DNA from: CAJBLF01 sp041679065
GTDB taxonomy: Bacteria; Patescibacteriota; Gracilibacteria; Absconditabacterales; Absconditicoccaceae
NCBI GenBank assembly: GCA_041679065.1
Contig: JBBABI010000009.1
Span: forward strand, 1-24,305
Direction: 5' to 3'
Length of the DNA: 24,305 nt
Below, piece after piece: positions 8,564-16,582 of this stretch. The notes beneath the pieces were generated by a model. That model had not been told where the DNA came from. It saw only the letters and a program-made list of their open reading frames with translations, and searched no databases. Numbering within the stretch: the first letter of the stretch is position 1; each line of letters begins with the position of its first letter. Made by a program: the position numbers and the translations under genes.

Positions 8564-9193
8564 TTAATCATCATAGACAGATTTGAAATTTTTTCTCAGT
8601 TCAGATAATTCTAGGTCGTCTTTAGTATAATGATGATTTTTTTTTAATCTATAATTTAAAATTTCATTTTCCAAAGCCAGACAAAAAGTTTCTGCATAGA
8701 ATTTTTTATCTTTTAATGATTTTGTGATTTTATCGCCAAAGGTATATTTCCCTTCAATGGATACTATTATATAATATATCCATATTGCCATAAGATCGTT
8801 TTGGTCAACCAACTCGATTTTTGTTTTTTTCCATTCATTACCACAACTATTGCAGTGATTTACCGGTTTTGTTGAGATGCTAGAACTTCCAGAGACAGAA
8901 CCAAATCCTAGTGAAAATTCTCCAGAAATATGACCTTCGCCAGTAACACTTCTAATTTTGTTTACAATAGTACTATTGTTTCTACATGCAGGACAGATCG
9001 TGTTTTTCTGTTTTTTTAAATCATAAGCTTTCTGTCTTTCTTCATTTGCTGCTTTATCGGCCATCTCTTCAAGTCTTTTTAAATCTTCTTTAAGTTTAGA
9101 AGATTCATTTTTATCAGGACGATTTAATCTTTTTCTTTTTTTGTTTTTCGCTTCTTTTGAGAATGAAAAGAAATTAGATAATGCTGTTTTCAT
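8564..9193 (-). CDS. Zinc-ribbon hypothetical protein
   Basis: 209 aa, start ATG at 9191-9193. The first 60 residues are strongly charged and helical (KEAKNKKRKRLNRPDKNESS, then KLKEDLKRLEEMADKAANEE). The middle has a split zinc ribbon, CPAC near residue 67 and CNSCGNEW near 113. The two knuckles are separated by a Gly/Ser-rich loop (SGEFSLGFGSVSGSSSIS). The C-terminal third is helical and lacks a membrane segment that I trust. Such ribbons bind Zn and often nucleic acid or protein, but no specific family is recognised. It has its own promoter and terminator, so it is a single-gene unit. No UGA codon is used despite several glycines. Confidence 0.65.
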   Translation of the reverse strand: MKTALSNFFSFSKEAKNKKRKRLNRPDKNESSKLKEDLKRLEEMADKAANEERQKAYDLKKQKNTICPACRNNSTIVNKIRSVTGEGHISGEFSLGFGSVSGSSSISTKPVNHCNSCGNEWKKTKIELVDQNDLMAIWIYYIIVSIEGKYTFGDKITKSLKDKKFYAETFCLALENEILNYRLKKNHHYTKDDLELSELRKNFKSVYDD

Positions 9194-9223
9194 ATTTTTG
9201 ATTTTAATATAGTTTCAGCTTTT

Positions 9224-9251
9224 CTGATAAATATTTCCTTATAAAAATCAA
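9224..9251 (-). promoter_or_regulatory. Promoter of the zinc-ribbon gene
   Basis: Minus strand TTGATT (9246-9251), a 16-bp spacer and TATCAG (9224-9229). The spacer and the leader ending CAAAAATATG resemble those of the genes starting at 9972 and 12222. Confidence 0.55.
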
Positions 9252-9280
9252 CATTATTGTGCGATTCCAGTGAGAATTTA

Positions 9281-9309
9281 TAAAAAAAATCCCCTGGAAA
9301 CCGGGGATT
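9281..9309 (-). terminator. Intrinsic terminator
   Basis: The stem AATCCCC / GGGGATT has loop TGGAAACC, with the T-run on the minus strand. It is almost identical to the terminator at 11813-11843, which follows the paralogous gene. Confidence 0.8.
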
Positions 9310-9351
9310 ATGATATTAAGATAAATTTTTTTAGGTTTTTTTGATCTTCAG

Positions 9352-9972
9352 TTACTTGCTTTTGTCTGATTCTTCCGCTATTGCTTCGATGATTTTTTCT
9401 AGTTTTCTTATCAGCTCGTTTTGTCTTTGATAGAGTTCGAAAACGATCTTATTCTGCTCGATTAATCCTAAGCATAAACCTAATAACATGATATCTCCTT
9501 CTCGTTTAAGTGAGAAAGAAGGATTTTTTAGAAGTAATGTCTGATACTCATTGAAGTCTTTCGAATCTAGATCAAGTGGTTCTTTGTTCTTGCTGATGAT
9601 CGTCGGATCCATCTGTATCCAATTATCAAGCTCCTTAAATAGCGATTCCTGCGTTTCTTGATTTGCTCCAGGGATTTTTTTGGGTAGACTGTCCCTTAAT
9701 TCTTGTATTGTCATAGCATTATTTTCATATAATTTTATAAGGCTATAACCAAGATTTACGCATCCTAATCCCAATTCCAAAATCCACATTTCTTTGTCCT
9801 TTGTAAAGGCGGCAGTAGAATCTTTTGAAAGTTGCATTTGCAGGTCTGTGATCCTTCCTTGTATTCTCTGGTTATCGGCGATAAAGACTGAATCGCTGAT
9901 TTGCTGACCGCTTACTTGCTGTACGAGAGTTATTGCTATAATAACTGTAATCGCCATGAAGAATGTTTTCAT
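9352..9972 (-). CDS. Secreted hypothetical protein, paralogue of the gene at 11866-12222
   Basis: 206 aa. The N-terminus MKTFFMAITVIIAITLVQQV with SGQQ behind it is a classical signal peptide, probably cut after the AxG-like VSG. The mature part is helical, with conserved-looking segments KDKEMWILELGLGCVNLGYS and DIMLLGLCLGLIEQNKIVFE, ending in a charged helix (RKLEKIIEAIAEESDKSK). No Cys lipobox. The signal peptide, 5' leader, promoter and terminator are shared with the gene at 11866-12222, although the mature parts have diverged. Both carry a 'DqiyiLdL/KEMWILEL' motif after about 60 residues. An exported or periplasmic helical protein; no known family. No UGA codon. Confidence 0.6.
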   Translation of the reverse strand: MKTFFMAITVIIAITLVQQVSGQQISDSVFIADNQRIQGRITDLQMQLSKDSTAAFTKDKEMWILELGLGCVNLGYSLIKLYENNAMTIQELRDSLPKKIPGANQETQESLFKELDNWIQMDPTIISKNKEPLDLDSKDFNEYQTLLLKNPSFSLKREGDIMLLGLCLGLIEQNKIVFELYQRQNELIRKLEKIIEAIAEESDKSK

Positions 9973-10002
9973 ATTTTTGTTTTTTTATTGTTTTCTACCT
10001 AT

Positions 10003-10030
10003 CTTATAAATATTTTCTAATAAAAGTCAA
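10003..10030 (-). promoter_or_regulatory. Promoter TTGACT-16-TATAAG
   Basis: Minus strand TTGACT (10025-10030), a 16-bp spacer and TATAAG (10003-10008) feed the gene starting at 9972. The leader GGTAGAAAACAATAAAAAAA is A-rich and has no Shine-Dalgarno. About 60 bp are nearly identical to the region upstream of 12222. Confidence 0.75.
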
Positions 10031-10045
10031 CTCTAAAAATCAATC

Positions 10046-10423
10046 TTATTCTTTTTTGAATAATAAAAAAATCCCGGGCAATATGCCAGCAGGATTCTGA
10101 TTATTAGTAAATCATGTTCAATACGGCTCTTTTGTTATTATTCGAATAACTGGCATTGAATTTGTGATTCTCATTTTTCTGCCCATCATCATACTGAAGG
10201 CCGTCCCATGCTTTTGTCTTCCTGCTGTTTTTTTTGTTGTGTCTTTTGTCTTACGCAATAGGCCAGAACTCGCTTTGAATCCACCATCTCTAGTTGCTGC
10301 CGGAAGAGGAAAGATAATAAATTTATCCCCAAGGCTAAGTTCGCCAAATGTTACATATCCAAAATGTTCTACAGGCGCATCTATGAATTTTTGTTTAAAT
10401 TTTACAGTTTCTTCGGCTACCAT
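10046..10423 (-). CDS. Small hypothetical protein; 3' end ambiguous
   Basis: 101 aa up to the TGA at 10118-10120 or, with UGA as Gly, 125 aa to TAA 10046-10048. The start (MVAEETVKFKQKF) is fixed by an AAGGAGGT box just upstream. The body reads GELSLGDKFIIFPLPAATRD then GGFKASSGLLRKTKDTTKKT and ends MPVIRIITKEPY, a small beta-rich protein with a 'l.vGdkFi.fPl.......gg' motif. The extra tail after the first TGA contains a second TGA and runs through a hairpin-T-run that looks like this gene's own terminator. Either the terminator overlaps the coding end or the natural end was lost. It follows the 427-aa gene by 22 bp on the same strand, so the two probably form an operon. Function unknown. Confidence 0.55.
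10064..10100 (-). terminator. Probable terminator overlapping the gene end
   Basis: On the minus strand the outer stem AATCC / GGATT encloses an inner GGCA / TGCC stem, and a T-run follows (ATTTTTTTATT). It is less perfect than its neighbours, but belongs to the same AATAAAAAAATCCC type. It overlaps the read-through frame of the gene above. Confidence 0.5.
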
Positions 10424-10427
10424 AATT

Positions 10428-10435
10428 ACCTCCTT
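10428..10435 (-). promoter_or_regulatory. Strong Shine-Dalgarno AAGGAGGT
   Basis: AAGGAGGT-AATT-ATG directly precedes the start at 10423. It is the only full Shine-Dalgarno I see in the window and belongs to the second gene of an operon. Confidence 0.75.
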
Positions 10436-10445
10436 TTGTTTTTAG

Positions 10446-11729
10446 TTATTGTTTTTTTGATAAAATACTTTTTTTCTTGGGATTAATGAGAGCATAAGTG
10501 TCTTTGTATCTATAGTTTGCTAAGATTTTCGTCATTGCTTTTATGAAATCTTCTTTTCCAAGCCTGTCGTTGACGTCATCTATGATGGCATCATTTTTTT
10601 CTTCATGATCAAGATTTCCATCTCTCTTGATGTCTATTACATCCTTGATGAATTCCTCATATCAGAACGCTTGGAATACCTCGTCTTGATGAACGCTCAA
10701 TTTTTTCAGGAAATCTTTGACTAGTTCATCCGACTCTCTGCTGGGCAATTGTTTCTCGGTGTATCGTCTATTGTAGAACATAGGCTCTCCGTTTATTCCT
10801 CTCAGGTCGTAGTAGCGGAAGAGGTTGACTATCTCGTCTTGTGTGCTTTCTGTGCCTAGTATGAGGTTATTGATATCATCTAGATCAATACGAACCCTGT
10901 TGAGCTTAAACATGTCCGGACTGATGATGCCCAAACTGATCAGCATAAATTCTCCTATGATATTTATCATGCTTTCCTTAAACCTCCTGCGATCCGCTAT
11001 CTCCTTATATTTTTGAAATCCAGGCAATTTCGTCAAAAATCTTTTCAAGAGCCTTTCTGATGAAAACTCCTGTATGTGCGCCAAGATCACTTTTTCGCGC
11101 AAAAATTCCAGGATTCATTCTTCTCATTGTTCTTCTTTTTTGATCTTGGTGACCAATATAAATCCCAGTACCTGCGAGAGCTGTTTCGCATAATCGATCA
11201 TCTTCTGATCTACGAGAGTCAGTGCTTTTTTCGCCATCTTATATTCCCTAGACACGTTTGCATTTGTCAGTTTTACCATATCTTCACCTACTTTTGCTTC
11301 ATGTTCCAAAAACATCCTGTCGGTGAATGCTTTGATGAAATATTTCTCATCTCCTTCCTTGAACGCCTCACTCGAATCTATGATATCCTTGTTTTCAGCC
11401 TCCATTATCGATTGAAAAAGGTATTGGTATATGAAGTGGGCCAGATTCTCTTTCTTGGGTATAGATAGCATCATGGCTTTTTCGCACATCATGTCCTTGG
11501 CCTTTTTGTCCGCCAGGAATAACGCTATGATCTGTTTCAGATTGTCGTCCTGTATCGTGGATGCGAGCTTAGCGGCTAGCATATCTATGACCTTACTATC
11601 ATCGCTCGGCGTGAAAAATCTCTCCCTGATGTCTCTCATGGATTGCTGTAATTGCAATGATTGAGATAACTTGATTTCCTGTCTGAGTGAGGGAACCTGT
11701 CTCTGTCCCATTGATTGCGATAAGCCCAT
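10446..11729 (-). CDS. Large helical hypothetical protein (Gln-rich N-terminus)
   Basis: 427 aa as one frame; TGA codons at 11124, 11115 and 10662 join what the standard code shows as two separate reading frames. The N-terminus (SLRQEIKLSQSLQLQQSMRD) is Gln/Leu-rich and faintly resembles the start of sigma-54 (LxQ.Q.L..TPQLQQ.I), but no other sigma-54 region is present. The rest is helical: KVIDMLAAKLASTIQDDN, KAKDMMCEKAMMLSIPKK, KMAKKALTLVDQKMIDYAKQ, DELVKDFLKKLSVHQDEVFQ. There is no signal peptide or clear membrane span. It has its own promoter (11764-11791) and is followed by the small gene that has the strong ribosome-binding site. The family is not recognised. Confidence 0.7.
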
Positions 11730-11763
11730 GTGTATGAGAAAAATGTGGTAAATTATTTTTTAT

Positions 11764-11791
11764 ATGATATATATTTTGATGTGAATGTCAA
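11764..11791 (-). promoter_or_regulatory. Promoter TTGACA-16-TATCAT
   Basis: Minus strand TTGACA (11786-11791, a perfect consensus -35), a 16-bp spacer and TATCAT (11764-11769). It drives the 427-aa gene and probably the small gene behind it. Confidence 0.7.
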
Positions 11792-11812
11792 CCCATTTGT
11801 GGCCTTTGTGAT

Positions 11813-11843
11813 ATAAAAAAAATCCCCTGGAAAACCGGGGATT
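11813..11843 (-). terminator. Intrinsic terminator
   Basis: The stem AATCCCC / GGGGATT has loop TGGAAAACC, and the T-run on the minus strand is the complement of the A-run at 11815-11822. It is nearly identical to 9281-9309. Confidence 0.8.
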
Positions 11844-11865
11844 CTGATAGGTGAGATAGATTTCT

Positions 11866-12222
11866 TTACTTTTTCTTTTCTTTTTCGAGTTTTTTTTTAA
11901 GTGAGATTCTTATATCTTCTTTCATCTGTTCTTTCACATCCTTGCTTATGATTACCCTATTTGTCGATGAATCTGGTGGGTAAAAGGATAGTGTTATTCT
12001 CGTCATTTCAGAGAAGAGATCTAATATATAGATCTGATCTTCCCTTGAGAGAGGGGCGTTTATACTGTCTTGCAGTTTTTTCTTAGTATCAATAATAAAT
12101 GCCTGGACTTCCCTTATCTTCGCTTTGTCTTTCAACATAAGCGAATCGGCTTTTTGTGCGTTTGTCTGTTGTGCGAAAACTACTCCAAGAGTAAGTATAA
12201 TCGCCATGAGAAAGGTTTTCAT
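11866..12222 (-). CDS. Secreted hypothetical protein, paralogue of the gene at 9352-9972
   Basis: 118 aa. The signal peptide MKTFLMAIILTLGVVFAQQT with cleavage site NAQ is nearly the same as that of the 9352-9972 product. The mature part is a short helical chain (AKIREVQAFIIDTKKKLQDS, SREDQIYILDLFSEMTRITL) with a very basic tail (KKKLEKEKKK). It carries no lipobox and no UGA codon. Promoter, A-rich leader and terminator are copies of those around 9352-9972, so the two loci look like a duplicated cassette whose coding parts diverged. An exported protein of unknown function. Confidence 0.6.
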   Translation of the reverse strand: MKTFLMAIILTLGVVFAQQTNAQKADSLMLKDKAKIREVQAFIIDTKKKLQDSINAPLSREDQIYILDLFSEMTRITLSFYPPDSSTNRVIISKDVKEQMKEDIRISLKKKLEKEKKK

Positions 12223-12251
12223 ATTTTTGTTTTTTTATTGTTTCTACCTAT

Positions 12252-12279
12252 CTTATAGATATTTCTTGTTAAGAGTCAA
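12252..12279 (-). promoter_or_regulatory. Promoter TTGACT-16-TATAAG
   Basis: Minus strand TTGACT (12274-12279), a 16-bp spacer and TATAAG (12252-12257). The sequence from -35 to the ATG at 12222 closely matches the region upstream of 9972. Confidence 0.75.
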
Positions 12280-12346
12280 CTCTTTCTGGAAAAAGAGCCC
12301 GTTAGAATTTGCAAAAAATGGATTTATCGGGTATAATTGAATGGTA

Positions 12347-12432
12347 TATTGGTGTATTGGTATATTGGTATATTGGTGTATTGGGCTTGGCTCATTTCAC
12401 TCCCCAATAACCAATAACTAATAACCAATAAC
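12347..12432. repeat. Inverted short-word repeat (GTATATTGG / CCAATAAC)
   Basis: Five tandem variants of GTATATTGG / GTGTATTGG on the left face four variants of CCAATAAC on the right. The centre is GGCTTGGCTCATTTCACTCC. It lies between the divergent gene at 12222 and the pilus locus, and can form one long cruciform or hairpin. Confidence 0.75.
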
Positions 12433-12489
12433 GACGTGAATTGTAATTCATCCGTGAAAAGTATTTTTACCTTATAGCAATGCAACCCT

Positions 12490-13065
12490 ATGGCCAACAT
12501 CTGATTTCATTCTAGACGAAAAGTGTATTTCCAGGTTATTTTAGGACTTTTTGTTCTCTCGATTTTGGGCTATCTGTTTTTTTTGTGAGATGGATTTCTG
12601 GTCCGTCAAACCATAGCGAGTCAAAATAAAGTTTTGAAAGAACAGACTGCTATCGCTGATTCGTACAAAGCGTTGACCGGATATAATAAGTTACAAGCAG
12701 TCAAACTCCTGGAAGGACAACAAGCAGAGATTCCTCGGTCTGATCATATCAAAAAAGTGATTCAGATGCTGGAGGATATCAAAGATGTCCAATGAGGCGG
12801 TTCTGGCAGCATCATCTTATCGGATTTTAAAGTCGGTTTGGATAGCATCAGTCTCAAAGGACAAGTTTCCAGTCTTCTTTTGCTGTATTATTCCAATGCT
12901 GAGAAAGGGATCGTTTCCCTTTTGGATAGATTCTCTCAGTTAGATTTTATCAATAATATCCGTGTCCAGACCTATGATAGGGTATGAGAGAGCGGATATT
13001 TCCAATTTGTTTTAGAAGCTAACGTCACCAATGATGCAACCACAGACACAGGATCCAACCAATAA
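12490..13065 (+). CDS. PilN-like type IV pilus inner-membrane protein
   Basis: 191 aa. A short basic cytoplasmic tail (MANIGFHSRRK) is followed by one membrane segment (VYFQVILGLFVLSILGYLFF). The periplasmic part has a coiled start (QNKVLKEQTAIADSYKALT) and an alpha/beta domain with the PilN/GspL-type pattern DSISLKGQVSSLLLL and FSQLDFINNIRVQ. Four TGA codons encode Gly (IGF, LGD, QGG, VGE). The last 35 bases overlap the next gene, so the pair is translationally coupled, as pilN-pilO usually are. Role: part of the inner-membrane alignment complex of the pilus machine. The assignment rests on topology, order and neighbours more than on sequence identity. Confidence 0.65.
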
Positions 13066-13861
13066 TGAGCAGATCATAGATAGATTGCTTTGGGAGCAGA
13101 AACAACCTTCCATAGTGGGTAAGCCATCCACGGTTGGTACATCTGATTCTCAGGACGTTCTTTCTCCTGATAAGCAGCTTTTGATTACGACATCGAGAGT
13201 CGTCAGTATCAGATACAGAGTATATTTTCTTGTATTCTTATTACTTCTTGTACTTTTCGGTAATTACATACTGTTCCCTGCTCGAGATGCATTTCAGAAT
13301 ACGACCGCTCATCTGCAAACCATCAATTTAGAAGTTGATGGATTCCAGACCAAAAAATTACAGTTGGACGCTGATAAAGCATTGATCACCAAGATGGAGA
13401 GTCAGACTGATACGATTATTTCCTGTCTTAACGAGAGAGTCGGATGTCAGGATATCGACCAATCCATCAAAAATAATTTCTCTTTCGCGAGATCGTATAT
13501 CCAGCTCAATAATCTTTCTGATCCCAAGATGGTCATCAATGAAAAAATATTGCTTGCAAATATTAATGATTACCTGCTGAGAGATGCTAATGGAGCAAGA
13601 AATGGTTCCGTCAATACTATCGCTATCGGCGAATCCAAACAGTTTACCGGCAACCTCCGGTATGTCCCTTTGAAATTGACTATTACATTCAATGATAAAG
13701 ATGCACTGCTTTTATTCATCGATAATGTGGAGAAGAAGGTGTATCCAGATCCTGTATATCGTGTGCTGTATAAGATAGATAATGTTTCTTATGATATTGC
13801 GAATTATACTACTGAGCAGAATGCGGATGTTGATTTGAATGCGTATTACTATACAGATTAG
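13031..13861 (+). CDS. PilO-like type IV pilus inner-membrane protein
   Basis: 276 aa. A Gln/Pro-rich cytoplasmic tail of about 60 residues is followed by one membrane segment (VYFLVFLLLLVLFGNYILF). A periplasmic coiled coil (AHLQTINLEVDGFQTKKLQL) and a C-terminal alpha/beta domain complete it (VPLKLTITFNDKDALLLFID, then VYRVLYKIDNVSYDI), the general PilO layout. Two Cys (SCLNERVGCQ) may form a disulfide. The ATG at 13031 lies inside the end of the previous gene; 13034 is an equal alternative. No UGA codon is used here, unlike in its neighbours. It likely pairs with the PilN-like protein. Confidence 0.65.
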   Translation: MMQPQTQDPTNNEQIIDRLLWEQKQPSIVGKPSTVGTSDSQDVLSPDKQLLITTSRVVSIRYRVYFLVFLLLLVLFGNYILFPARDAFQNTTAHLQTINLEVDGFQTKKLQLDADKALITKMESQTDTIISCLNERVGCQDIDQSIKNNFSFARSYIQLNNLSDPKMVINEKILLANINDYLLRDANGARNGSVNTIAIGESKQFTGNLRYVPLKLTITFNDKDALLLFIDNVEKKVYPDPVYRVLYKIDNVSYDIANYTTEQNADVDLNAYYYTD

Positions 13862-13894
13862 CCACATCGTCATTGCGGCGTTAAGGTTTGCAGC

Positions 13895-13985
13895 TTGCCT
13901 ACCGGCAGGCAGGCCGGAATCCATATTGATACTGTAGGTTCCGGTTGCAGTCCGCCTAGGCGGACAATAACACCGGAACGACGAA
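13895..13985. repeat. Composite palindromic repeat inside the pilus operon
   Basis: Contains TTGCCTACCGGCAGGCAGG (13895-13913), GCCGGAATCC, TTCCGGTTGCA, the perfect 16-bp palindrome GTCCGCCTAGGCGGAC (13950-13965) and CACCGGAACGACG. It is a nested mosaic of three interspersed repeat families that fills the 169-bp gap between the PilO-like gene and pilC. Confidence 0.75.
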
Positions 13986-14030
13986 AGGTTCGCAAAGACA
14001 CGATAAAACCATTTACCTTTTATTTAGATC

Positions 14031-15158
14031 ATGGAAGAACAAGTGGAAAAATGAAATGTACTATCCGCCATAGATAAGGTGATTGTCTCTGCCTTACAAT
14101 CTGTGGATAAAAAAAGCTTTGGCACCAAAGATAAGATTTTGTTTTTTAGGGAACTTTCCTATCTGCTCAATGGAGGCGTCTCTTTCATGGATGCCATGGA
14201 TCTGATCGCTACAAGTTCAAAAAGCTATGCCATCAAAGAGATTGCAGGAACTATTTCGACGTTTATCCATCAGGGGAAAAGCTTGTCCTATGCGCTCAAT
14301 AGATTGCCAGATTATTTCGATCAAGGGGATTATAGTATCGTCAAGGCTTGAGAAGCATCAGGAACGCTTTCTGTCGTTCTTCAATCTTTAGCACAAGAAT
14401 ACACGTACGTGAATGATATCAGAAATAAATATATCTGAGCACTTACCTATCCTGCGATTCTGGTCATCGTGGCTATCGTCGCTATGTTTGCGTTATTTCT
14501 GCTCGTATTGCCCAATATCTTTACTATCGCAGATACCTTCCAAGCTGTCAAACTGCCATGGGTCACTCAGATGTTGAGAGATGTTTCGCTTTTTTTCCAG
14601 CACCAACGGAAACTCTTATTGGGGCTTTTGATCGGTCTGGGACTTCTCTGAGGAATTTTTTTCTCTACGGAATCAGGAAAGAAACACTGGTTCTCCTTCT
14701 TGTTTGGTATCCCGTTGATCGGTAAGATGACAAAGGTCTTTTATCTGGTCAGATGGTGTAGGTATATGAAATTATTACTCAATTCTTGACTTAGCTATAT
14801 CCAGACATTCCAATTACTTAGAGATATTCTCCATATTTCTGTCTATCAGGTCATGATCCAACGCATCATCACTAATCTCACTCAATGAAATTCTATCTAT
14901 ACCAGTCTCAAAGATGAAACCTATCTGATCCCTGCTGATGTAGCAGTGATGATCAAGGTAGGAGAACAGACGGCAAATCTGTCCAATGCCTTGGATAACG
15001 TCTTATATATGTATGAGTGAGATCTAAATAACATGATCTCTCGTCTGGCGAAAGTGATAGAGCCTATCATGCTCGTCTTTATCTGATGAATCATCCTGAT
15101 CATTGCGCTGGGAGTCTTTGGACTTATTCTGCAGATCATGGCAGGTGCAGGACTTTAG
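14031..15158 (+). CDS. pilC: PilC/GspF-family pilus platform protein
   Basis: 375 aa with nine TGA codons read as Gly. It contains the two-copy T2SSF domain layout. Copy one runs from LFFRELSYLLNGGVSFMDAM to IVKAGEASGTLSVVLQSLA and a membrane segment (AILVIVAIVAMFALFLLVLP). Copy two runs from CRYMKLLLNSGLSYIQTFQL to VMIKVGEQTANLSNALDNVL, and the last membrane segment follows EPIMLVF. The G of the invariant GE motif in copy one is TGA (14349-14351), and the GG in VFIGGIIL is TGA-TGA. This is the polytopic inner-membrane platform that works with the assembly ATPase to add pilin subunits. The canonical protein is about 400 aa, so this copy has a short N-terminus. The stop TAG shares its G with a GTCCGC(N4)GCGGAC palindrome. 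Confidence 0.92.
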
Positions 15159-15274
15159 TCCGCTATGGCGGACTGTTGAAAAGTTGAAATATTGAAATGT
15201 TGAAGTGTTGAAACCCACCAGACCTGCCGGCAGGCAGGGGCGGGCAGGCGTGGAAATGTTGAAATATAAAATAT
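15158..15274. repeat. Palindrome plus TTGAAATGTTG repeats behind pilC
   Basis: GTCCGCTATGGCGGAC (15158-15173), four TTGAAA-ATTG words (15176-15212), CCTGCCGGCAGGCAGG (15223-15238) and another GAAATGTTGAAATA stretch. It is a mixture of the window's repeat families between pilC and the terminator. Confidence 0.7.
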
Positions 15275-15309
15275 AAAAAAAACTGTCTTTTAGGTGAGGC
15301 AGTTTTTTT
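15275..15309. terminator. Bidirectional intrinsic terminator
   Basis: The stem AAAAAAACTGTCT / AGGCAGTTTTTTT has an eight-base loop and an A-run and T-run on its sides. It lies between pilC (+) and the MauE-like gene (-), which converge. Confidence 0.85.
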
Positions 15310-15325
15310 GTTTGTATGTCTAAAT

Positions 15326-15928
15326 CTAGTGGCAACTTGCGCCTGTACTTGTTTGCTGGGTAATCGATGATGTCTGATGATTGTTTCAGGTGATGTCTGA
15401 TGCTGTTTGCGCCAATGTAATATTTCCCATCCGGAGCAGCATAAAAAATGCCATGGCTCACATGCTGATATTTTCCCATAAGTTTATGTTACTCATGGGT
15501 AGTGGAAATGTTGTTCACATACAGACGCAATCTATGGCTTCTTTTTTTCTGAGTGAATGAAAGATTCCTATCCCTGTGATAGCTACCAGTAGCAAGGTTC
15601 ATGAATTGATGGCTATCCGATACTGCATATTAGCATCAAGCAAATAAGCGAGGCCTAGGACTATTTCCAAGAATGGGAACAAGTAAGCATATCCATGCCA
15701 ACGTTTGGCGATGATGTCGTATTTGCGATACGAACGCACAAATCCTTTCAGATCAAATAATTNNNNNNNNNNTAATTTGATCATACCGAACAGCAGAAAC
15801 CAAACTCCCATAAAATCATTCATGGCAATCATACCGGTTCGATGACCTATGATAAGTTGATGAATTGTCGTATAGAGAGCTACTATCGCCATAGCAATAT
15901 AGAAAGGTACGTATTGATTCTTTTTCAT
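15326..15928 (-). CDS. MauE/DoxX-like membrane protein in a metal-response module
   Basis: 200 codons as assembled, 195 aa if the 10-N gap is collapsed (see 15763). Four membrane segments are visible: FYIAMAIVALYTTIHQLI, FMGVWFLLFGMIKLFDL, YLFPFLEIVLGLAYLL and LLLVAITGIGIF. A fifth hydrophobic stretch lies around MAFFMLL. The loop CVCMGTTFPLPMSNINLWEN, with a Cys pair and the PMS..nl.E motif, matches MauE/DoxX-type proteins that are often linked to heavy-metal handling in other bacteria. TGA codes for Gly at 15599 and at three sites in the C-terminal part (CMG, SMG, ITG). The tail is Ser/Thr/His-rich and ends CH. Its neighbours are csoR and a metallothionein on the same strand, so a copper-linked role is inferred. 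Family call moderate. Confidence 0.65.
15763..15772. other. 10-N assembly gap with overlapping ends
   Basis: The left flank ends ...GATCAAATAATT and the right flank starts TAATTTGATC. The shared TAATT suggests two contigs that overlap. Merging gives GATCAAATAATTTGATC, an almost perfect palindrome, and turns the protein from IKL-X4-LFDLKG into the natural IKLFDLKG. Confidence 0.7.
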
Positions 15929-15973
15929 GGGTTTTGCTTAATGATTAAATGTATCTCATATTGGTTTTAATTG

Positions 15974-15999
15974 GATTCCGGCCTGCCTGCCGGTAGGCA
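15974..15999. repeat. Palindromic repeat between csoR and the MauE-like gene
   Basis: ATTCCGG followed by CCTGCCTGCCGGTAGGCA, the same two families as at 13895-13914. Next to it (16020-16052) are CATGTATCATGCATCATATATCATG words. Confidence 0.7.
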
Positions 16000-16056
16000 T
16001 GGGATGCAAGATTTTCTCTTTCATGTATCATGCATCATATATCATGTATCTCATTC

Positions 16057-16335
16057 TTATTTTCTCGTTGATACATCCCATACTCTGATCAATTCCTTGA
16101 CGAAATCATCCACTTCTTTCTTATCATTGGAAAGGAGTTTTCTGGCTCAGCAGCATTTGATGTGATTTTCCAGAAGTCTGTTATTGGCTTGTTTGAGCAG
16201 TCCGATAGCTGCATTGATCTGTTGTGCGATATCGGCGCAATAGACATCTTCTTCTATCATCTTCTCTATCTTCTTGATAATTCCTCCTGCTTTTTTGACT
16301 GACAGGGCAATAGCATTTTTGTTTTCTCCGAGCAT
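16057..16335 (-). CDS. csoR: CsoR-type copper-sensing transcriptional repressor
   Basis: 92 aa, the normal size of the CsoR/RcnR (DUF156) four-helix repressors. Helix 1 has the GGIIKKIEKMIEEDVYC stretch (consensus GqvrgI.rMieed.yC.di). The metal ligands C33, H58 and C62 (YCADI, then ENHIKCC) match the Cys-His-Cys triad of Cu(I) sensors, with the right H-x3-C spacing. Gly63 is a TGA (16147-16149); under the standard code the protein would end right after the ligand Cys. The C-terminus is a charged helix (KEVDDFVKELIRVW). Known role: apo-CsoR binds its operator and Cu(I) releases it. Two putative operators with the same core lie upstream of itself and of the metallothionein. Confidence 0.88.
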
Positions 16336-16582
16336 GGTATTTTGGATTATAATAAATAAAAACTTGAATTTTACCTATGGTTAGGTATACTGTCTTATGT
16401 ACCGACTGTTTTAGAAATCATAAATTACTTCATTTGCATTCGTACTTTATGTATCTAAAATCTCCGGTATAGGTTCGACATCATGAAAACCTGAATTGAT
16501 TTTCATTGTGTCTCATCTAGGAGTTAATAATTGATGGTCTTTCGGGGTTGTTGATTGTTAACTTTTTTGATTATTTGTTTTT
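16336..16582. other. Region between csoR and the metallothionein gene
   Basis: 247 bp. Besides the operator and -10 it holds an imperfect hairpin (TGAAAACCTGAATTGATTTTCA at about 16484-16505), which may end the metallothionein transcript. No convincing gene seen on either strand. Confidence 0.4.
16374..16391. promoter_or_regulatory. Putative CsoR operator upstream of csoR
   Basis: TACCTA-TGGT-TAGGTA with flanking TA is a perfect inverted repeat about 40 bp before the csoR start. A minus-strand -10 (TATAAT at about 16347-16352) lies between it and the ATG. Its core TAACCATAGGTA recurs at 16765-16776 in front of the metallothionein. Autoregulation is inferred. Confidence 0.6.

Noticed and set aside
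10446..11729. Sigma-54 factor
   Set aside because: Only a short Gln/Leu-rich N-terminal similarity; no core-binding or RpoN-box region.
15024..15479. 151-aa minus-strand frame across the pilC end
   Set aside because: It runs through a terminator and repeats and is antisense to pilC; the MauE-like frame explains the region better.
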